This document shows, in pieces, positions 16,268 to 24,144 of a stretch of 32,427 nt of DNA. The position numbers were made by a program, and so were the translations under genes. A model generated the notes under the pieces. That model ran no database searches. It had not been told where the DNA came from and worked only from the letters and a program-made list of their open reading frames with translations. The DNA is from an uncultured Bacteroidales bacterium. GTDB lineage: Bacteria; Bacteroidota; Bacteroidia; Bacteroidales; UBA4417. The DNA lies in NCBI GenBank assembly GCA_903946925.1, contig CAJAXK010000313.1, forward strand, positions 1 to 32,427. Reading direction: 5' to 3'. How positions within the stretch are numbered: position 1 is the first letter of the stretch; every line of letters starts with the position of its first letter.

Positions 16268-17245
16268 ATGAGAAGTAGATTAAATAAACACCATTACTTT
16301 AATTTTGTTTTACCCCAACTTTTAATTTCACTCATACTGCTGATTGCCATAATTGGGGTTACTGGATTTGGTTTGCCCACTTTAGTGGTTATATTGTTCG
16401 TCTCCTCACTTATTTACATAAACAGCAGGATATTTTCAAACATACTTCAACTCCGAAACACGCTTGAAAATATTGAGCAAGGATTAGTTGAAGGGATAGA
16501 TTCAGACCCAAAAGGAATTTTTGCTGAATTAAACGGCTTACTGTCAACCATTTTTGAAAGGATCAGAAAACAGGAAGATGATCTTCAGCTTGAAAAACTA
16601 AGAAGGCTCAGATCGGTAATTGATGGGCAGGATCAGGAACGCAACCGTTTATCGCGCGAATTGCACGATAGTGTTGGACAATCGCTTATTGCAGTGAAAT
16701 TGCAGCTCGAAAATGCCGAAACCATGAATTACTCCATGATGCGGGCTGGAATCGACTCAGCAAAAAGCATGATTGATAGTACAATTGAAGAAGTCCGCCG
16801 TGTATGCAATGCACTTATGCCCGCAGCTTTAAATGAATTTGGAATTATTTCGACCCTCAGGGCACTATGCTCCGAAATGGCTTCCTTGGCTGGATTTACC
16901 GTGGAATTCGAAAATGAGGGTTCTTTGGACAGAATATCGAAAAAATCGCAGGTTTACCTTTACCGCATTGCGCAGGAAGCCTTGAACAACATAGCCAAAC
17001 ATTCCCGAGCTACTCATGTTATTATGAAACTTAACCGCATAAATAATATAGTTACATTGGAAGTATCTGACAATGGAAAAGGTTTTAACTTTGACCCGAT
17101 AAATTTTGCGCTCCGCAACGGACTACAAAACATGCGCGAACGCACAAATTTGTTGCAGGGAGAATTTACTATCAACAGTCAACCAGGTTTTGGGACTACC
17201 ATAAAAGTCTCAATTCCTTATAATACTGGAAATGGAAAGGATTAA
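16268..17245 (+). CDS. NarL/LuxR-type sensor histidine kinase
   Basis: A 325-residue membrane kinase. Two transmembrane helices fill about 12-55 with almost no periplasmic loop, so the signal is probably sensed in the membrane or cytosol. A linker helix leads to a HisKA_3 domain with the phospho-acceptor in SRELHDSVGQ (His133). The ATPase domain follows (NNIAKHSRATHV, SDNGKGFNF, GLQNMRERTNLLQG, GFGTTIKVSIP). It ends inside the response regulator gene (14-nt overlap), so the two are one cognate pair. It is divergent from flavodoxin, so redox or iron control is possible but not shown. Confidence 0.9.
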   Translation: MRSRLNKHHYFNFVLPQLLISLILLIAIIGVTGFGLPTLVVILFVSSLIYINSRIFSNILQLRNTLENIEQGLVEGIDSDPKGIFAELNGLLSTIFERIRKQEDDLQLEKLRRLRSVIDGQDQERNRLSRELHDSVGQSLIAVKLQLENAETMNYSMMRAGIDSAKSMIDSTIEEVRRVCNALMPAALNEFGIISTLRALCSEMASLAGFTVEFENEGSLDRISKKSQVYLYRIAQEALNNIAKHSRATHVIMKLNRINNIVTLEVSDNGKGFNFDPINFALRNGLQNMRERTNLLQGEFTINSQPGFGTTIKVSIPYNTGNGKD

Positions 17246-17888
17246 AATAATATTGGTGGACGACCACCAACTTGTACGGACAGGCATTGCCAACTTGTTG
17301 GCAGGGGAACAAGGGTTTGAAATAATAGGCGAAGCGGCTGAGGCTAAAGATTTTTTCGACCTGCTTAAGCACAAACATCCCGACATTGCAATCCTCGATA
17401 TTGCATTGCCCGGCATGTCGGGCATTGATATTACCAAAAGGTTACACAACGATTTCCCGGGAATCCGCATCCTGATACTTTCGATGCACACATCGGAGGA
17501 ATTTATTTTTAATGCAATAAACTCAGGTGCAAGAGGTTATTTGCCAAAAAATACATCGCGGAAAGAACTTGTTGATGCGGTTTATGCCATCCATCGTGGC
17601 GAAGAATATTTTGCCGAAAGCATCTCAAACGTTATCCTTAAAAGCTATGTAAAAAAAGCGAAGTCGGATGTTCAGGACGATAACAACGAGAACTTATTGT
17701 CGAAACGCGAAATTGAAGTGCTGAAACTTTTTGCCGAAGGAAAAACAAACCAGGAAATTGCCGACAAACTTTTTATCAGCATCCGCACGGTTGAATCGCA
17801 TAAAAACCATATCATGGCAAGGCTCGAACTTAAAACCACTGTAGATTTGGTGAAATTTGCGATAAGGAACAATATTGTTCTTCTTTAA
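17232..17888 (+). CDS. NarL/LuxR-family response regulator
   Basis: 218 residues. The receiver domain has the acidic pair Asp10-Asp11 (ILVDDHQ), the phospho-acceptor Asp56 (AILDIALPGMSG), the LSMHTS switch region and Lys in GYLPKNTS. After a short linker comes a LuxR-type helix-turn-helix (about 155-210: LSKREIEVLKLFAEGKTNQE, then IADKLFISIRTVESHKNHI). It overlaps the kinase gene by 14 nt. Targets are not known; no repeated operator near the gene could be identified by eye. A MITE copy begins 33 bp after the stop codon. Confidence 0.92.
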   Translation: MERIKIILVDDHQLVRTGIANLLAGEQGFEIIGEAAEAKDFFDLLKHKHPDIAILDIALPGMSGIDITKRLHNDFPGIRILILSMHTSEEFIFNAINSGARGYLPKNTSRKELVDAVYAIHRGEEYFAESISNVILKSYVKKAKSDVQDDNNENLLSKREIEVLKLFAEGKTNQEIADKLFISIRTVESHKNHIMARLELKTTVDLVKFAIRNNIVLL

Positions 17889-17921
17889 ACCAAATAGTAA
17901 CTCTTCACACTACGGAAAATT

Positions 17922-18121
17922 GAATCTACTCCGAAAACCCTCAAAAAAAAGAAAACCACGGAGGCACAGAGGACACAGAGGTGCACAGAGTATTGTTAAT
18001 CAGTTCTTTAAACTTTGTGAACTTAGCGAAGCGATATCACGAATTCCTTTAAAACAAGCAATTATGAGTAATCTTAGAGATTTAGTGCCTTAGTGGCAAA
18101 AAAACTTTTCGGAGTGGACTC
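17922..18121. mobile_element. MITE-like element, copy 2 (200 bp)
   Basis: The left end GAATCTACTCCGAAAA (17922-17937) pairs with the right end TTTTCGGAGTGGACTC (18106-18121) with two mismatches; the right end is identical to that of copy 1. The interior shares with copy 1 the ACCACGGAG, GGACACAGAGG, CACAGAGTATTGTTAATC and TTTAGTGCCTTAGTGGC blocks. It has about 45 extra bp (around 18026-18070) that copy 1 lacks. No clear target duplication is seen, so this may be the older insertion. Confidence 0.75.
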
Positions 18122-18148
18122 AATATCGATGATTTAGAAGTACTTAAA

Positions 18149-18310
18149 GTGCCTAAATTGCCAAAAGTTAATGCCACTAATGCGTTTAGTCCTTTAATTT
18201 GTGAAAAAAGTCGCTTTCATTAATTTGAAATTCTGAAAAACTATTCTAATGTAAGTGCTTGGTTAATAATGCGGTTAAGATTAGTTTGGAACTTTAGGCA
18301 TTTTAGGCAC
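18149..18310. repeat. Imperfect inverted-repeat element (~160 bp) next to MITE copy 2
   Basis: GTGCCTAAATTGCCAAAAGTT at 18149-18169 is answered by the near-complement ending in TTTAGGCATTTTAGGCAC at 18293-18310, with 18 of about 22 positions agreeing. A further CTTTAGGCAC follows at 18317-18326. No coding sequence lies within. With MITE copy 2 this fills the 521-bp gap between the response regulator and the thioredoxin-like gene. It may be a decayed second MITE family. Confidence 0.45.
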
Positions 18311-18409
18311 ACGCTACTTTAGGCACTGAATAGTTACAACAAATCCTGTGGGCCAAAACACAGAAACACCTCACTATACTTATTAGATAGCTGTAAATCG
18401 ACTCAAAAT

Positions 18410-18925
18410 ATGATCAAGAACTTCATTTCCTTTTTACTTTTTGTTCTGCCTGCCTTGGCATTTTCGCAACAGTTGAACCAAAAATCAACCGACCCCAAAA
18501 AGAACAACGAGATGCTTGTTGGCTATTGCAACCGCGATGGTTTTGTTGATGTGAAATGCAATTTCGATTCCGCTTTCCAGGCTGAATATGCCATTTACCA
18601 TGCCGATAAAGCAAGCATGGAACATTTAGCAAAAAAAATGAAAGGCATCAAAGTAACTTTGGTAATGGCAACCTGGTGTGGCGACAGCAAGGAATGGGTT
18701 CCGAGGTTTTATAAAATTATGGACCAACTTGACTTTAACTACAAAAAAATGACCGTTATAAGTGTTGACCGCAGTAAAAAAGCACCTGGAACCAAAGTCG
18801 AAACACTAAATATCGAAAAGGTGCCCACTTTTATATTTTACAGGAAAAACACCGAAATAGGACGCATTATTGAAGTTCCTGTTGATTTACTTGAAAAAGA
18901 TATCCTCAGAATCCTTTCAGAATAA
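18410..18925 (+). CDS. Secreted thioredoxin-like protein with a WCGDS site
   Basis: 171 residues with a signal peptide (MIKNFISFLLFVLPALAF, cleaved near SQQ). The thioredoxin fold is shown by VTLVMATWCGDSKEW (Cys90), then YKKMTVISVDRSKK, the cis-Pro motif VPTFIFY and a C-terminal helix. The second active-site Cys is replaced by Ser (Cys-Gly-Asp-Ser), so classic dithiol reduction is not expected. A monothiol or non-redox role is more likely. The protein should act in the periplasm. It stands alone between a repeat region and a lipoprotein gene. Confidence 0.85.
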   Translation: MIKNFISFLLFVLPALAFSQQLNQKSTDPKKNNEMLVGYCNRDGFVDVKCNFDSAFQAEYAIYHADKASMEHLAKKMKGIKVTLVMATWCGDSKEWVPRFYKIMDQLDFNYKKMTVISVDRSKKAPGTKVETLNIEKVPTFIFYRKNTEIGRIIEVPVDLLEKDILRILSE

Positions 18926-19059
18926 GTGCGTGGGATGGCTAAAAGACAGATTCACTTCAAGTGATTGTTTGTTTTGAAAAATGCCATGTTTTGAAACCCT
19001 TTGATTTGACTTTTTTAAGGAATGGTTTTTGTGGAATTAAGTCCGAAAAATTATAGAAA

Positions 19060-19821
19060 ATGAAAAAATCGATTATTGTAACAATTGCCTTGCTACTCGG
19101 GTTTTCGTCCTGCGAAAAGACCAAAAACACTACAACCGCAATACCTGATGGTACATATTTCGGCACTTTCCAACGGGTTGTACCTGGCGAGGCAGGACAA
19201 ATCGCAAATGTAGCCCTCACATTTAACTCTGGGGTGTGGTTTGGAGAAAGCGATTTGGCAAATTATCCCGCACTTTGCCGTGGAACTTATGAGGTAGAAG
19301 GCAACAAACTTATTTTAAAAGATGATTGTTTGTGGATAGCACAGTTCGATTGGTCGTTGATATTGAATGGTGAGTATATTTTTGAAAAGAATGGTGATAG
19401 CCTGATATTCTCAAAAAAACCTTTGAGCGTGGCATCAAATTGGTTTGTTGATACTTATAGGATGTCCCTTCCAATGCAAGGTTTAAAGAAAAGCCCTATG
19501 GAAGGGGTTTGGGTTGAATCGGTAGCGAAAAAAGACACAATGGAATTTGTTTCAGAATATGATGGGCAGTTCCCTGTTTTTACTTTGAAAAGGGAATCCC
19601 AAATTATTGATGGTCTTAATCTACCTGGATATTTTTCAGGGCCATACCATTATAAATTACTGGAAAACAGCATTTCCACACAATGGTTCCTTTCGAGCAA
19701 TTCGGCATATTTCAGGTATTATTTCAAAATGGATAAAGGTGGAACCGAATTTAAAATCGGAAACTTTTTTGCTGATTTTTCTGAAAACCCTGATACATTG
19801 ACGTTTGTAAAAATTAAATAG
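19060..19821 (+). CDS. Lipoprotein of unknown function
   Basis: 253 residues with an N-terminal lipoprotein signal (lipobox FSSC, Cys18). The remainder looks like beta-rich strands with two segments of similar type: GTYFGTFQRVVPGE to SLIFSK (about 30-125) and MEGVWVESVAKKD to TLTFVKIK (about 147-253). This suggests two lipocalin-like or META-like halves, but no family is recognised. The ATG at 19060 is the only start giving a proper signal. It lies 46 bp before panC on the same strand, so co-transcription is possible. Confidence 0.7.
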   Translation: MKKSIIVTIALLLGFSSCEKTKNTTTAIPDGTYFGTFQRVVPGEAGQIANVALTFNSGVWFGESDLANYPALCRGTYEVEGNKLILKDDCLWIAQFDWSLILNGEYIFEKNGDSLIFSKKPLSVASNWFVDTYRMSLPMQGLKKSPMEGVWVESVAKKDTMEFVSEYDGQFPVFTLKRESQIIDGLNLPGYFSGPYHYKLLENSISTQWFLSSNSAYFRYYFKMDKGGTEFKIGNFFADFSENPDTLTFVKIK

Positions 19822-19867
19822 GCAAAGAATCCCAAAGCACCACATTATTACAAACATAATCTTTAAA

Positions 19868-20713
19868 ATGATCAACCTTTTAAATACCATTCCCTCAACA
19901 CAGGCAGCTATACGAAAAGAAATCGGTAACGGCAAAACAATTGGGTTTGTACCCACCATGGGAGCATTGCACGAAGGCCATTTGGTATTGATACGACGGG
20001 CAGTTGCCGAAAACGATTTTGTGGTTGTTAGCATTTTTGTGAACCCAATACAGTTCAACAACCCCGACGACCTCGCAAAATATCCAAGGACACTTGAAAC
20101 TGACCTAAAAATGCTCGAAAGCACAGGTTGCCACCTTGTTTTCGCCCCTTCGGCAGAAGAAATGTATCCCGAACCCGATCGTTCAGAATTTGATTTTGGC
20201 AAACTTGATAAGGTAATGGAAGGCAAATTCCGCCCCGGGCATTTTAATGGTGTTGCCATAGTGGTAAAAAAACTGTTTGAAATAGTAAGCCCGCATAAAG
20301 CTTATTTTGGCGAAAAAGATTTTCAGCAATTGGCGATTATCAAGAACATGGTGAGCCAATTGAACCTGCCGGTACACATTGTCCCCTGCCCTATCGTCCG
20401 CGAACCGGATGGTTTGGCAATGAGTTCGCGAAATACAAGGCTTAGCCCGAAAGAACGTTCAGAAGCCCTAATTATATTTAAGGCACTTTCGGGCATTAGT
20501 GAAAATTACTCTTGGTTTATTCCCGATGGAGTAAAGCAATTGGTTAGGGGCGAAATTCAGGAAAGCCCGCTTTTTAGGGTTGAATACGTGGATGTGGTTG
20601 ATACCGAAACCCTTCAGCCTTTTGAAGATTGGAACGATGTGGAACATGCTGTGGTGTGTGTGGCCGCATTTATCGGATCTGTAAGGTTGATTGATAATAT
20701 CAAATTGTTTTAG
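19868..20713 (+). CDS. panC: Pantothenate synthetase (pantoate-beta-alanine ligase)
   Basis: 281 residues, the normal length. It joins pantoate and beta-alanine with ATP to make pantothenate, the precursor of coenzyme A. Diagnostic motifs are PTMGALHEGHL at 29-39 (the HIGH-type ATP site), FVNPIQFNNPDDLAKYPRTL, FRPGHFNGVAIVVKKLFEIV, KAYFGEKDFQQL and REPDGLAMSSRNTRLSP (Met185, the KMSKS-equivalent loop). panD, which supplies beta-alanine, lies about 1.6 kb downstream beyond two lipoprotein genes. Confidence 0.96.
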   Translation: MINLLNTIPSTQAAIRKEIGNGKTIGFVPTMGALHEGHLVLIRRAVAENDFVVVSIFVNPIQFNNPDDLAKYPRTLETDLKMLESTGCHLVFAPSAEEMYPEPDRSEFDFGKLDKVMEGKFRPGHFNGVAIVVKKLFEIVSPHKAYFGEKDFQQLAIIKNMVSQLNLPVHIVPCPIVREPDGLAMSSRNTRLSPKERSEALIIFKALSGISENYSWFIPDGVKQLVRGEIQESPLFRVEYVDVVDTETLQPFEDWNDVEHAVVCVAAFIGSVRLIDNIKLF

Positions 20714-20761
20714 ACAAAAGTTTATTTTTAATCTCTAGGAAAATTTTAATCAAATAAACCT

Positions 20762-20769
20762 TACATTTG
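20762..20769 (+). promoter_or_regulatory. -7 promoter box of the first tandem lipoprotein gene
   Basis: TACATTTG is an exact TAnnTTTG, 67 nt before the ATG at 20837, implying a 5' leader of about 60 nt. It suggests the lipoproteins are transcribed independently of panC. Confidence 0.45.
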
Positions 20770-20836
20770 CTTAATTCCTTATCACAACGCTTTTACCTGT
20801 AATTTAATACTTTAACCCAACCTAAAACTATTTAAT

Positions 20837-21457
20837 ATGAAAACAAATGGATTAAAAATCGGATTATTTATCCTAGCGCTTTGCGTAAGTATGGTTGCAT
20901 GCAAAGATGATGAGGCAACCGCTACAAAAAATTCCTTCAAATACAACGATAAGGAGTCAGAAATAGGCACCGCCTTTGGTTTTGCTTTTGGCCAAACCGA
21001 TGTTACCGGGGTTTACTGGGTAGATATGGAATTTTTTGAAAAAACATTTACCGTGCATTACGTAAATGGTTATCCTGATTCACTTTCAGGAAAAGGCGAT
21101 GCCTTGGTTCTTGCTTTTTTAACTAACAAGGAAACAGAGATACCAACAGGCGAATATGTCTTTAAATCGACAAGTTCTACCTATGCAGCTTTTACCATTG
21201 ATGGCGAAGACGCCACAGGGCTTATTGTTGGTTATGATGCAGCAAGTCAAGATGACCCCGCATTTGTTGAAATTTCGGGTGGAAAAGTTACCGTTACAAA
21301 AAATGCCGACGAGTACGAATTCACGTTTAACCTCACCACAAAAATTAATACCACCATTACCGGATATTATAAGGGCAAACCTGTTTTTTATACGGAAAAG
21401 AAAAAGAAATCGGGAAATCCACAAAACTGGTTTCCCCCAAAAAAACAATCAATTTAA
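20837..21457 (+). CDS. Tandem paralogous lipoprotein, copy 1
   Basis: 206 residues. Lipobox SMVAC (acylated Cys22) followed by the acidic KDDE, which in Bacteroidota can favour surface export. The body has NSFKYNDKESEIGTAFGFAF, the YVNGYPDSLSGKGDALVL segment, and TEIPTGEYVF. The C-terminal third is GGKVTVTKNADEYEFTFNL, TTKINTTITGYYKGKPV and KKKKSGNPQNWFP. No domain family is recognised; the alternating pattern suggests a beta sandwich. It is about 60-65% identical overall to the next gene and much more alike in the last 50 residues. It sits between panC and panD without an obvious link to pantothenate synthesis. Confidence 0.8.
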   Translation: MKTNGLKIGLFILALCVSMVACKDDEATATKNSFKYNDKESEIGTAFGFAFGQTDVTGVYWVDMEFFEKTFTVHYVNGYPDSLSGKGDALVLAFLTNKETEIPTGEYVFKSTSSTYAAFTIDGEDATGLIVGYDAASQDDPAFVEISGGKVTVTKNADEYEFTFNLTTKINTTITGYYKGKPVFYTEKKKKSGNPQNWFPPKKQSI

Positions 21458-21548
21458 TCTCGAAACTTTAGCATTTCAATCGTATTCATAATAGCATCGC
21501 TTTGAAATCAATATTATTTAACCTTAAACCGATTTAAACCAAGCAATT

Positions 21549-22157
21549 ATGAATAAAAAAGTTTCAAAAATCGGATTTTTCCTGTTGGTTCTAAGCATCA
21601 GCCTTGCTGCATGTAAAAAGGACGAAAAAACTACGATAAATTCTTTTAAGTACAACCAAAAAGAAGTAGAAATAGGCACCACCTTAGGTTTCACTTATGG
21701 CCAAGTTGCTGTTCCTGGTGTGTATTGGTTTGCAATGGAGTTTCTTGAAAAAACATTAACAGTGAATTATGTAAACAGTTACCCCGACTCAATTTCGGGC
21801 ACTGGAGATGCTCTGCTATTAACATTTTTGACCAACAACTCAACTGAAATTCCGACCGGAGAATATGTTTTTAGTACCCCTGGCAGTGATTACACCAGTT
21901 TTACTTTCGATGGCGATTTTTCTGGGCTGACGGTTGGTTACGAAGCTTCCAATTGGGAAAATCCATCAATAATTTATATTTCTGGCGGAAAAGTTACCGT
22001 TACAAAAAATGCCGATGAGTACGAATTCACTTTTAACCTAACCACGAAAATAAACACAACCATTACCGGATATTATAAGGGCAAACCAGTTATTTATGCT
22101 GAAAAGAAAAAGAAATCGGGAAATCCACAAAACTGGTTTCCAGTAACTGGCCTTTAA
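21549..22157 (+). CDS. Tandem paralogous lipoprotein, copy 2
   Basis: 202 residues. Lipobox SLAAC (Cys22) and the same order of segments as copy 1: NSFKYNQKEVEIGTTLGFTY, YVNSYPDSISGTGDALLL, TEIPTGEYVF and the shared C-terminal block ending KKKKSGNPQNWFP. Copy 1 ends PKKQSI and this one VTGL. The two genes are 91 bp apart on the same strand, and a terminator follows this one, so they probably form a two-gene unit. Function unknown. Confidence 0.8.
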   Translation: MNKKVSKIGFFLLVLSISLAACKKDEKTTINSFKYNQKEVEIGTTLGFTYGQVAVPGVYWFAMEFLEKTLTVNYVNSYPDSISGTGDALLLTFLTNNSTEIPTGEYVFSTPGSDYTSFTFDGDFSGLTVGYEASNWENPSIIYISGGKVTVTKNADEYEFTFNLTTKINTTITGYYKGKPVIYAEKKKKSGNPQNWFPVTGL

Positions 22158-22182
22158 TTCTTTAGCAGTTGGCAAAGTATAA

Positions 22183-22214
22183 GAAAGCCCTGTCCTCATC
22201 TGGCAGGGTTTTTC
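22183..22214 (+). terminator. Rho-independent terminator after the tandem lipoproteins
   Basis: GCCCTG (22187-22192) pairs with CAGGG (22204-22208) across an 11-nt loop and is followed directly by TTTTTCG. It separates the lipoprotein pair from panD, which has its own promoter. Confidence 0.6.
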
Positions 22215-22266
22215 GTTTATTGCAGGTTGCCCGGATGCAGAAAAACCGATTTGATAAAATATTTCG

Positions 22267-22274
22267 TAATTTTG
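22267..22274 (+). promoter_or_regulatory. -7 promoter box directly before panD
   Basis: TAATTTTG, an exact TAnnTTTG, ends only 7 nt before the panD ATG at 22282. The predicted transcript would begin at or within a few bases of the start codon. No -33 TTTG at the right distance. Confidence 0.5.
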
Positions 22275-22281
22275 CCGCGCT

Positions 22282-22629
22282 ATGATAATTGAAGTCTTAA
22301 AATCAAAAATACACAGAGCCACCATAACCCAGGCTAACCTGAACTATATCGGCTCTATTTCCATTGACGAAGATTTGATGGAAGCTGCAAACCTGATTGA
22401 ATTTGAAAAAGTTCAGGTTGTAAACATCAACAATGGCGAAAGGCTCGAAACTTATGTTATCCGCGGCGAAAGGGGCACAGGCGTAATTTCACTCAATGGC
22501 GCTGCTGCCCGTAAAGCCCATGTTGGGGATTTGGTAATTATTGCTTCGTATGCCCAAATGGATTTTGAGGAAGCAAAAAGCCATAAACCAAGTATCGTTT
22601 TCCCGACTTCCCAAAACAAATTAAGCTAA
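22282..22629 (+). CDS. panD: Aspartate 1-decarboxylase
   Basis: 115 residues, a typical length. This pyruvoyl enzyme makes beta-alanine from aspartate for pantothenate synthesis. The self-cleavage site Gly24-Ser25 is in NYIGSISID, with Lys9 near the N-terminus; [20 protein letters not shown] and [12 protein letters not shown] complete the family pattern. A terminator and a promoter immediately upstream make it the first gene of the next unit. The flippase-like gene starts 5 bp after its stop. Confidence 0.96.
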   Translation: MIIEVLKSKIHRATITQANLNYIGSISIDEDLMEAANLIEFEKVQVVNINNGERLETYVIRGERGTGVISLNGAAARKAHVGDLVIIASYAQMDFEEAKSHKPSIVFPTSQNKLS

Positions 22630-22634
22630 CTGCC

Positions 22635-23654
22635 TTGAATCCAAAACTCAAGAACTTTATCCGTTTTACAGTTTTTCTGGGAATCGGCATCTTTTTTATC
22701 TGGATATTTCTCCGAAACCTTTCGGCTGAACAAAAGCAGGAAATCATCCTTTCGATGGGGAACGCCAATTATTGGTGGATTGCCTTAGCAATCCCATTAG
22801 GAATCCTCAGCCATTACATCAGGGCCATCCGCTGGAAAATGCTGATCGAAACCATGGATTACAAGCCAAAGAACAGCAATATGTTTTATGCTGTTATGAT
22901 CGGATATTTTGCCAATCTTGCATTGCCACGTTTGGGTGAAGTCAGCCGTTGCACGGTTCTTGCCAAATACGAAAATGTCCCTTTCCAAAAATCATTTGGT
23001 ACGGTTATTACCGAAAGGGTGCTCGATATGATGGTTTTCATGCTGCTTTTCTTCCTCAACCTGGCTTTACAGGCCGAACGGCTTTCTGGCTATATTGACG
23101 AAAATATTTATAAACCACTTCAATCAAAATTACATCTTAGCTACAACCTTTCGGGAGCGTTTACCATACTCATGGTTGCTTTTGCTGTAGTTTTCGGCAT
23201 ACTCTTCTTCATATTCAGAAAAAAAATAACAACTAATAAGCTCTATATCAAGATTATAACCATGGCAAAGGGCTTCGTTGAAGGGATGAAATCCCTATTG
23301 AAAGTCAGGAATCTGTGGTTGTTCTTTTTATATACAGCTTCCATTTGGGCACTCTATTTATTGATGGCTTATGTGGTTTTTTTCAGTATTCCCGGAAGCA
23401 GTGGCTTAGGCCTTGATGCAGGTTTAGCAGTATTAGTTTTCGGTTCAATCGGTATTATGGTTGTGCAGGGCGGCATTGGGATTTATCCCGCAATAGTGGC
23501 CGAAACCCTTGTGCTTTATGGAGTTGCAAGTGTGCAGGGGTACGCGTTGGGCTGGTTGATTTGGACTTCACAAAACCTAACCATTGTTTTGGTAGGTATA
23601 ATTTCTTTAATTTTGTTGCCCATTGTAAACAACCGGAAAAATGCCAAAGCTTGA
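22635..23654 (+). CDS. Lysylphosphatidylglycerol synthase TM-like (flippase-like) membrane protein
   Basis: 339 residues with about eight membrane segments. It is of the LPG_synthase_TM type: SHYIRAIRWKMLIETM after helix 2, YFANLALPRLGEVSRCTVLA, GTVITERVLDMMVFMLLFF and QGGIGIYPAIVAETLVLYG near the end. Only the membrane domain is present and no aminoacyl-transferase domain, so lipid or glycolipid transport is more likely than lysyl transfer. The start is a TTG at 22635; the next ATG would remove the first helix, so TTG is preferred. It is co-transcribed with panD (5-bp gap) and overlaps the adenylyltransferase by 14 bp. Confidence 0.88.
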   Translation: MNPKLKNFIRFTVFLGIGIFFIWIFLRNLSAEQKQEIILSMGNANYWWIALAIPLGILSHYIRAIRWKMLIETMDYKPKNSNMFYAVMIGYFANLALPRLGEVSRCTVLAKYENVPFQKSFGTVITERVLDMMVFMLLFFLNLALQAERLSGYIDENIYKPLQSKLHLSYNLSGAFTILMVAFAVVFGILFFIFRKKITTNKLYIKIITMAKGFVEGMKSLLKVRNLWLFFLYTASIWALYLLMAYVVFFSIPGSSGLGLDAGLAVLVFGSIGIMVVQGGIGIYPAIVAETLVLYGVASVQGYALGWLIWTSQNLTIVLVGIISLILLPIVNNRKNAKA

Positions 23655-24144
23655 TATAATCAAAAAAAAAATATTTGCTTCAGTTGATGCAGATTTTCTC
23701 CGCATGTTGACTATCAGCAAGTTTCAGGGAAAGAAAATCGTTTTCACCAACGGATGTTTCGATATCTTGCATCTTGGCCATATTGATTACCTCTCGAAAG
23801 CCGCCGATTTGGGCGATATGCTAATTATTGGCCTTAATTCCGATTTATCGGTTAGCAGCATAAAGGGGAAAAACCGCCCTTTGCAGGATGAAATCTCGCG
23901 GGCAACAGTGCTAGCATCGCTTGGATTTGTGGATGTCGTAGTCCTTTTTGGTGAGGATACGCCTTACGAACTTATCAATGTGGTGCAACCCGATATTTTG
24001 GTAAAAGGTGCCGATTACAAACCGGAAGAAATTGTTGGCTATGATATTGTAAAGAAAAAAGGGGGCGAAATTGCCACACTTTCATTTTTGGAAGGATATT
24101 CTACTACTGCCATTGAAAAAAGGATTTTGGGGGTTGGGGTTTAG
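23641..24144 (+). CDS. rfaE2: RfaE domain II-type adenylyltransferase (heptose 1-phosphate)
   Basis: 167 residues. A nucleotidyltransferase with the HxGH motif in VFTNGCFDILHLGHIDYL (44-47), GLNSDLSVSSIKGKNRP and the PDILVKGADYKPEEIVG and GGEIATLSFLEGYSTTAIE segments typical of stand-alone RfaE2. The expected reaction is D-glycero-beta-D-manno-heptose 1-phosphate plus ATP to ADP-heptose for lipopolysaccharide core. No kinase domain is fused. It overlaps the preceding gene by 14 bp. Its stop codon lies inside a G-rich tandem duplication (24129-24160). A glycerol-phosphate-type substrate is a less likely alternative. Confidence 0.88.
   Translation: MPKLDIIKKKIFASVDADFLRMLTISKFQGKKIVFTNGCFDILHLGHIDYLSKAADLGDMLIIGLNSDLSVSSIKGKNRPLQDEISRATVLASLGFVDVVVLFGEDTPYELINVVQPDILVKGADYKPEEIVGYDIVKKKGGEIATLSFLEGYSTTAIEKRILGVGV

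Noticed and set aside
17945-17990. CRISPR-like short repeats (CACAGAGG series)
   Set aside because: The units are 8-12 bp with no regular spacers and belong to a MITE interior.
17875-18093. 72-codon frame over MITE copy 2
   Set aside because: It starts within the response regulator gene and reads through the MITE repeat; the product is repeat-derived.
18940-18985. Possible terminator after the thioredoxin-like gene (TCACTTCAAGTGA followed by T-rich sequence)
   Set aside because: The stem is only 4-5 bp with almost no loop, and the T-stretch is broken by G.
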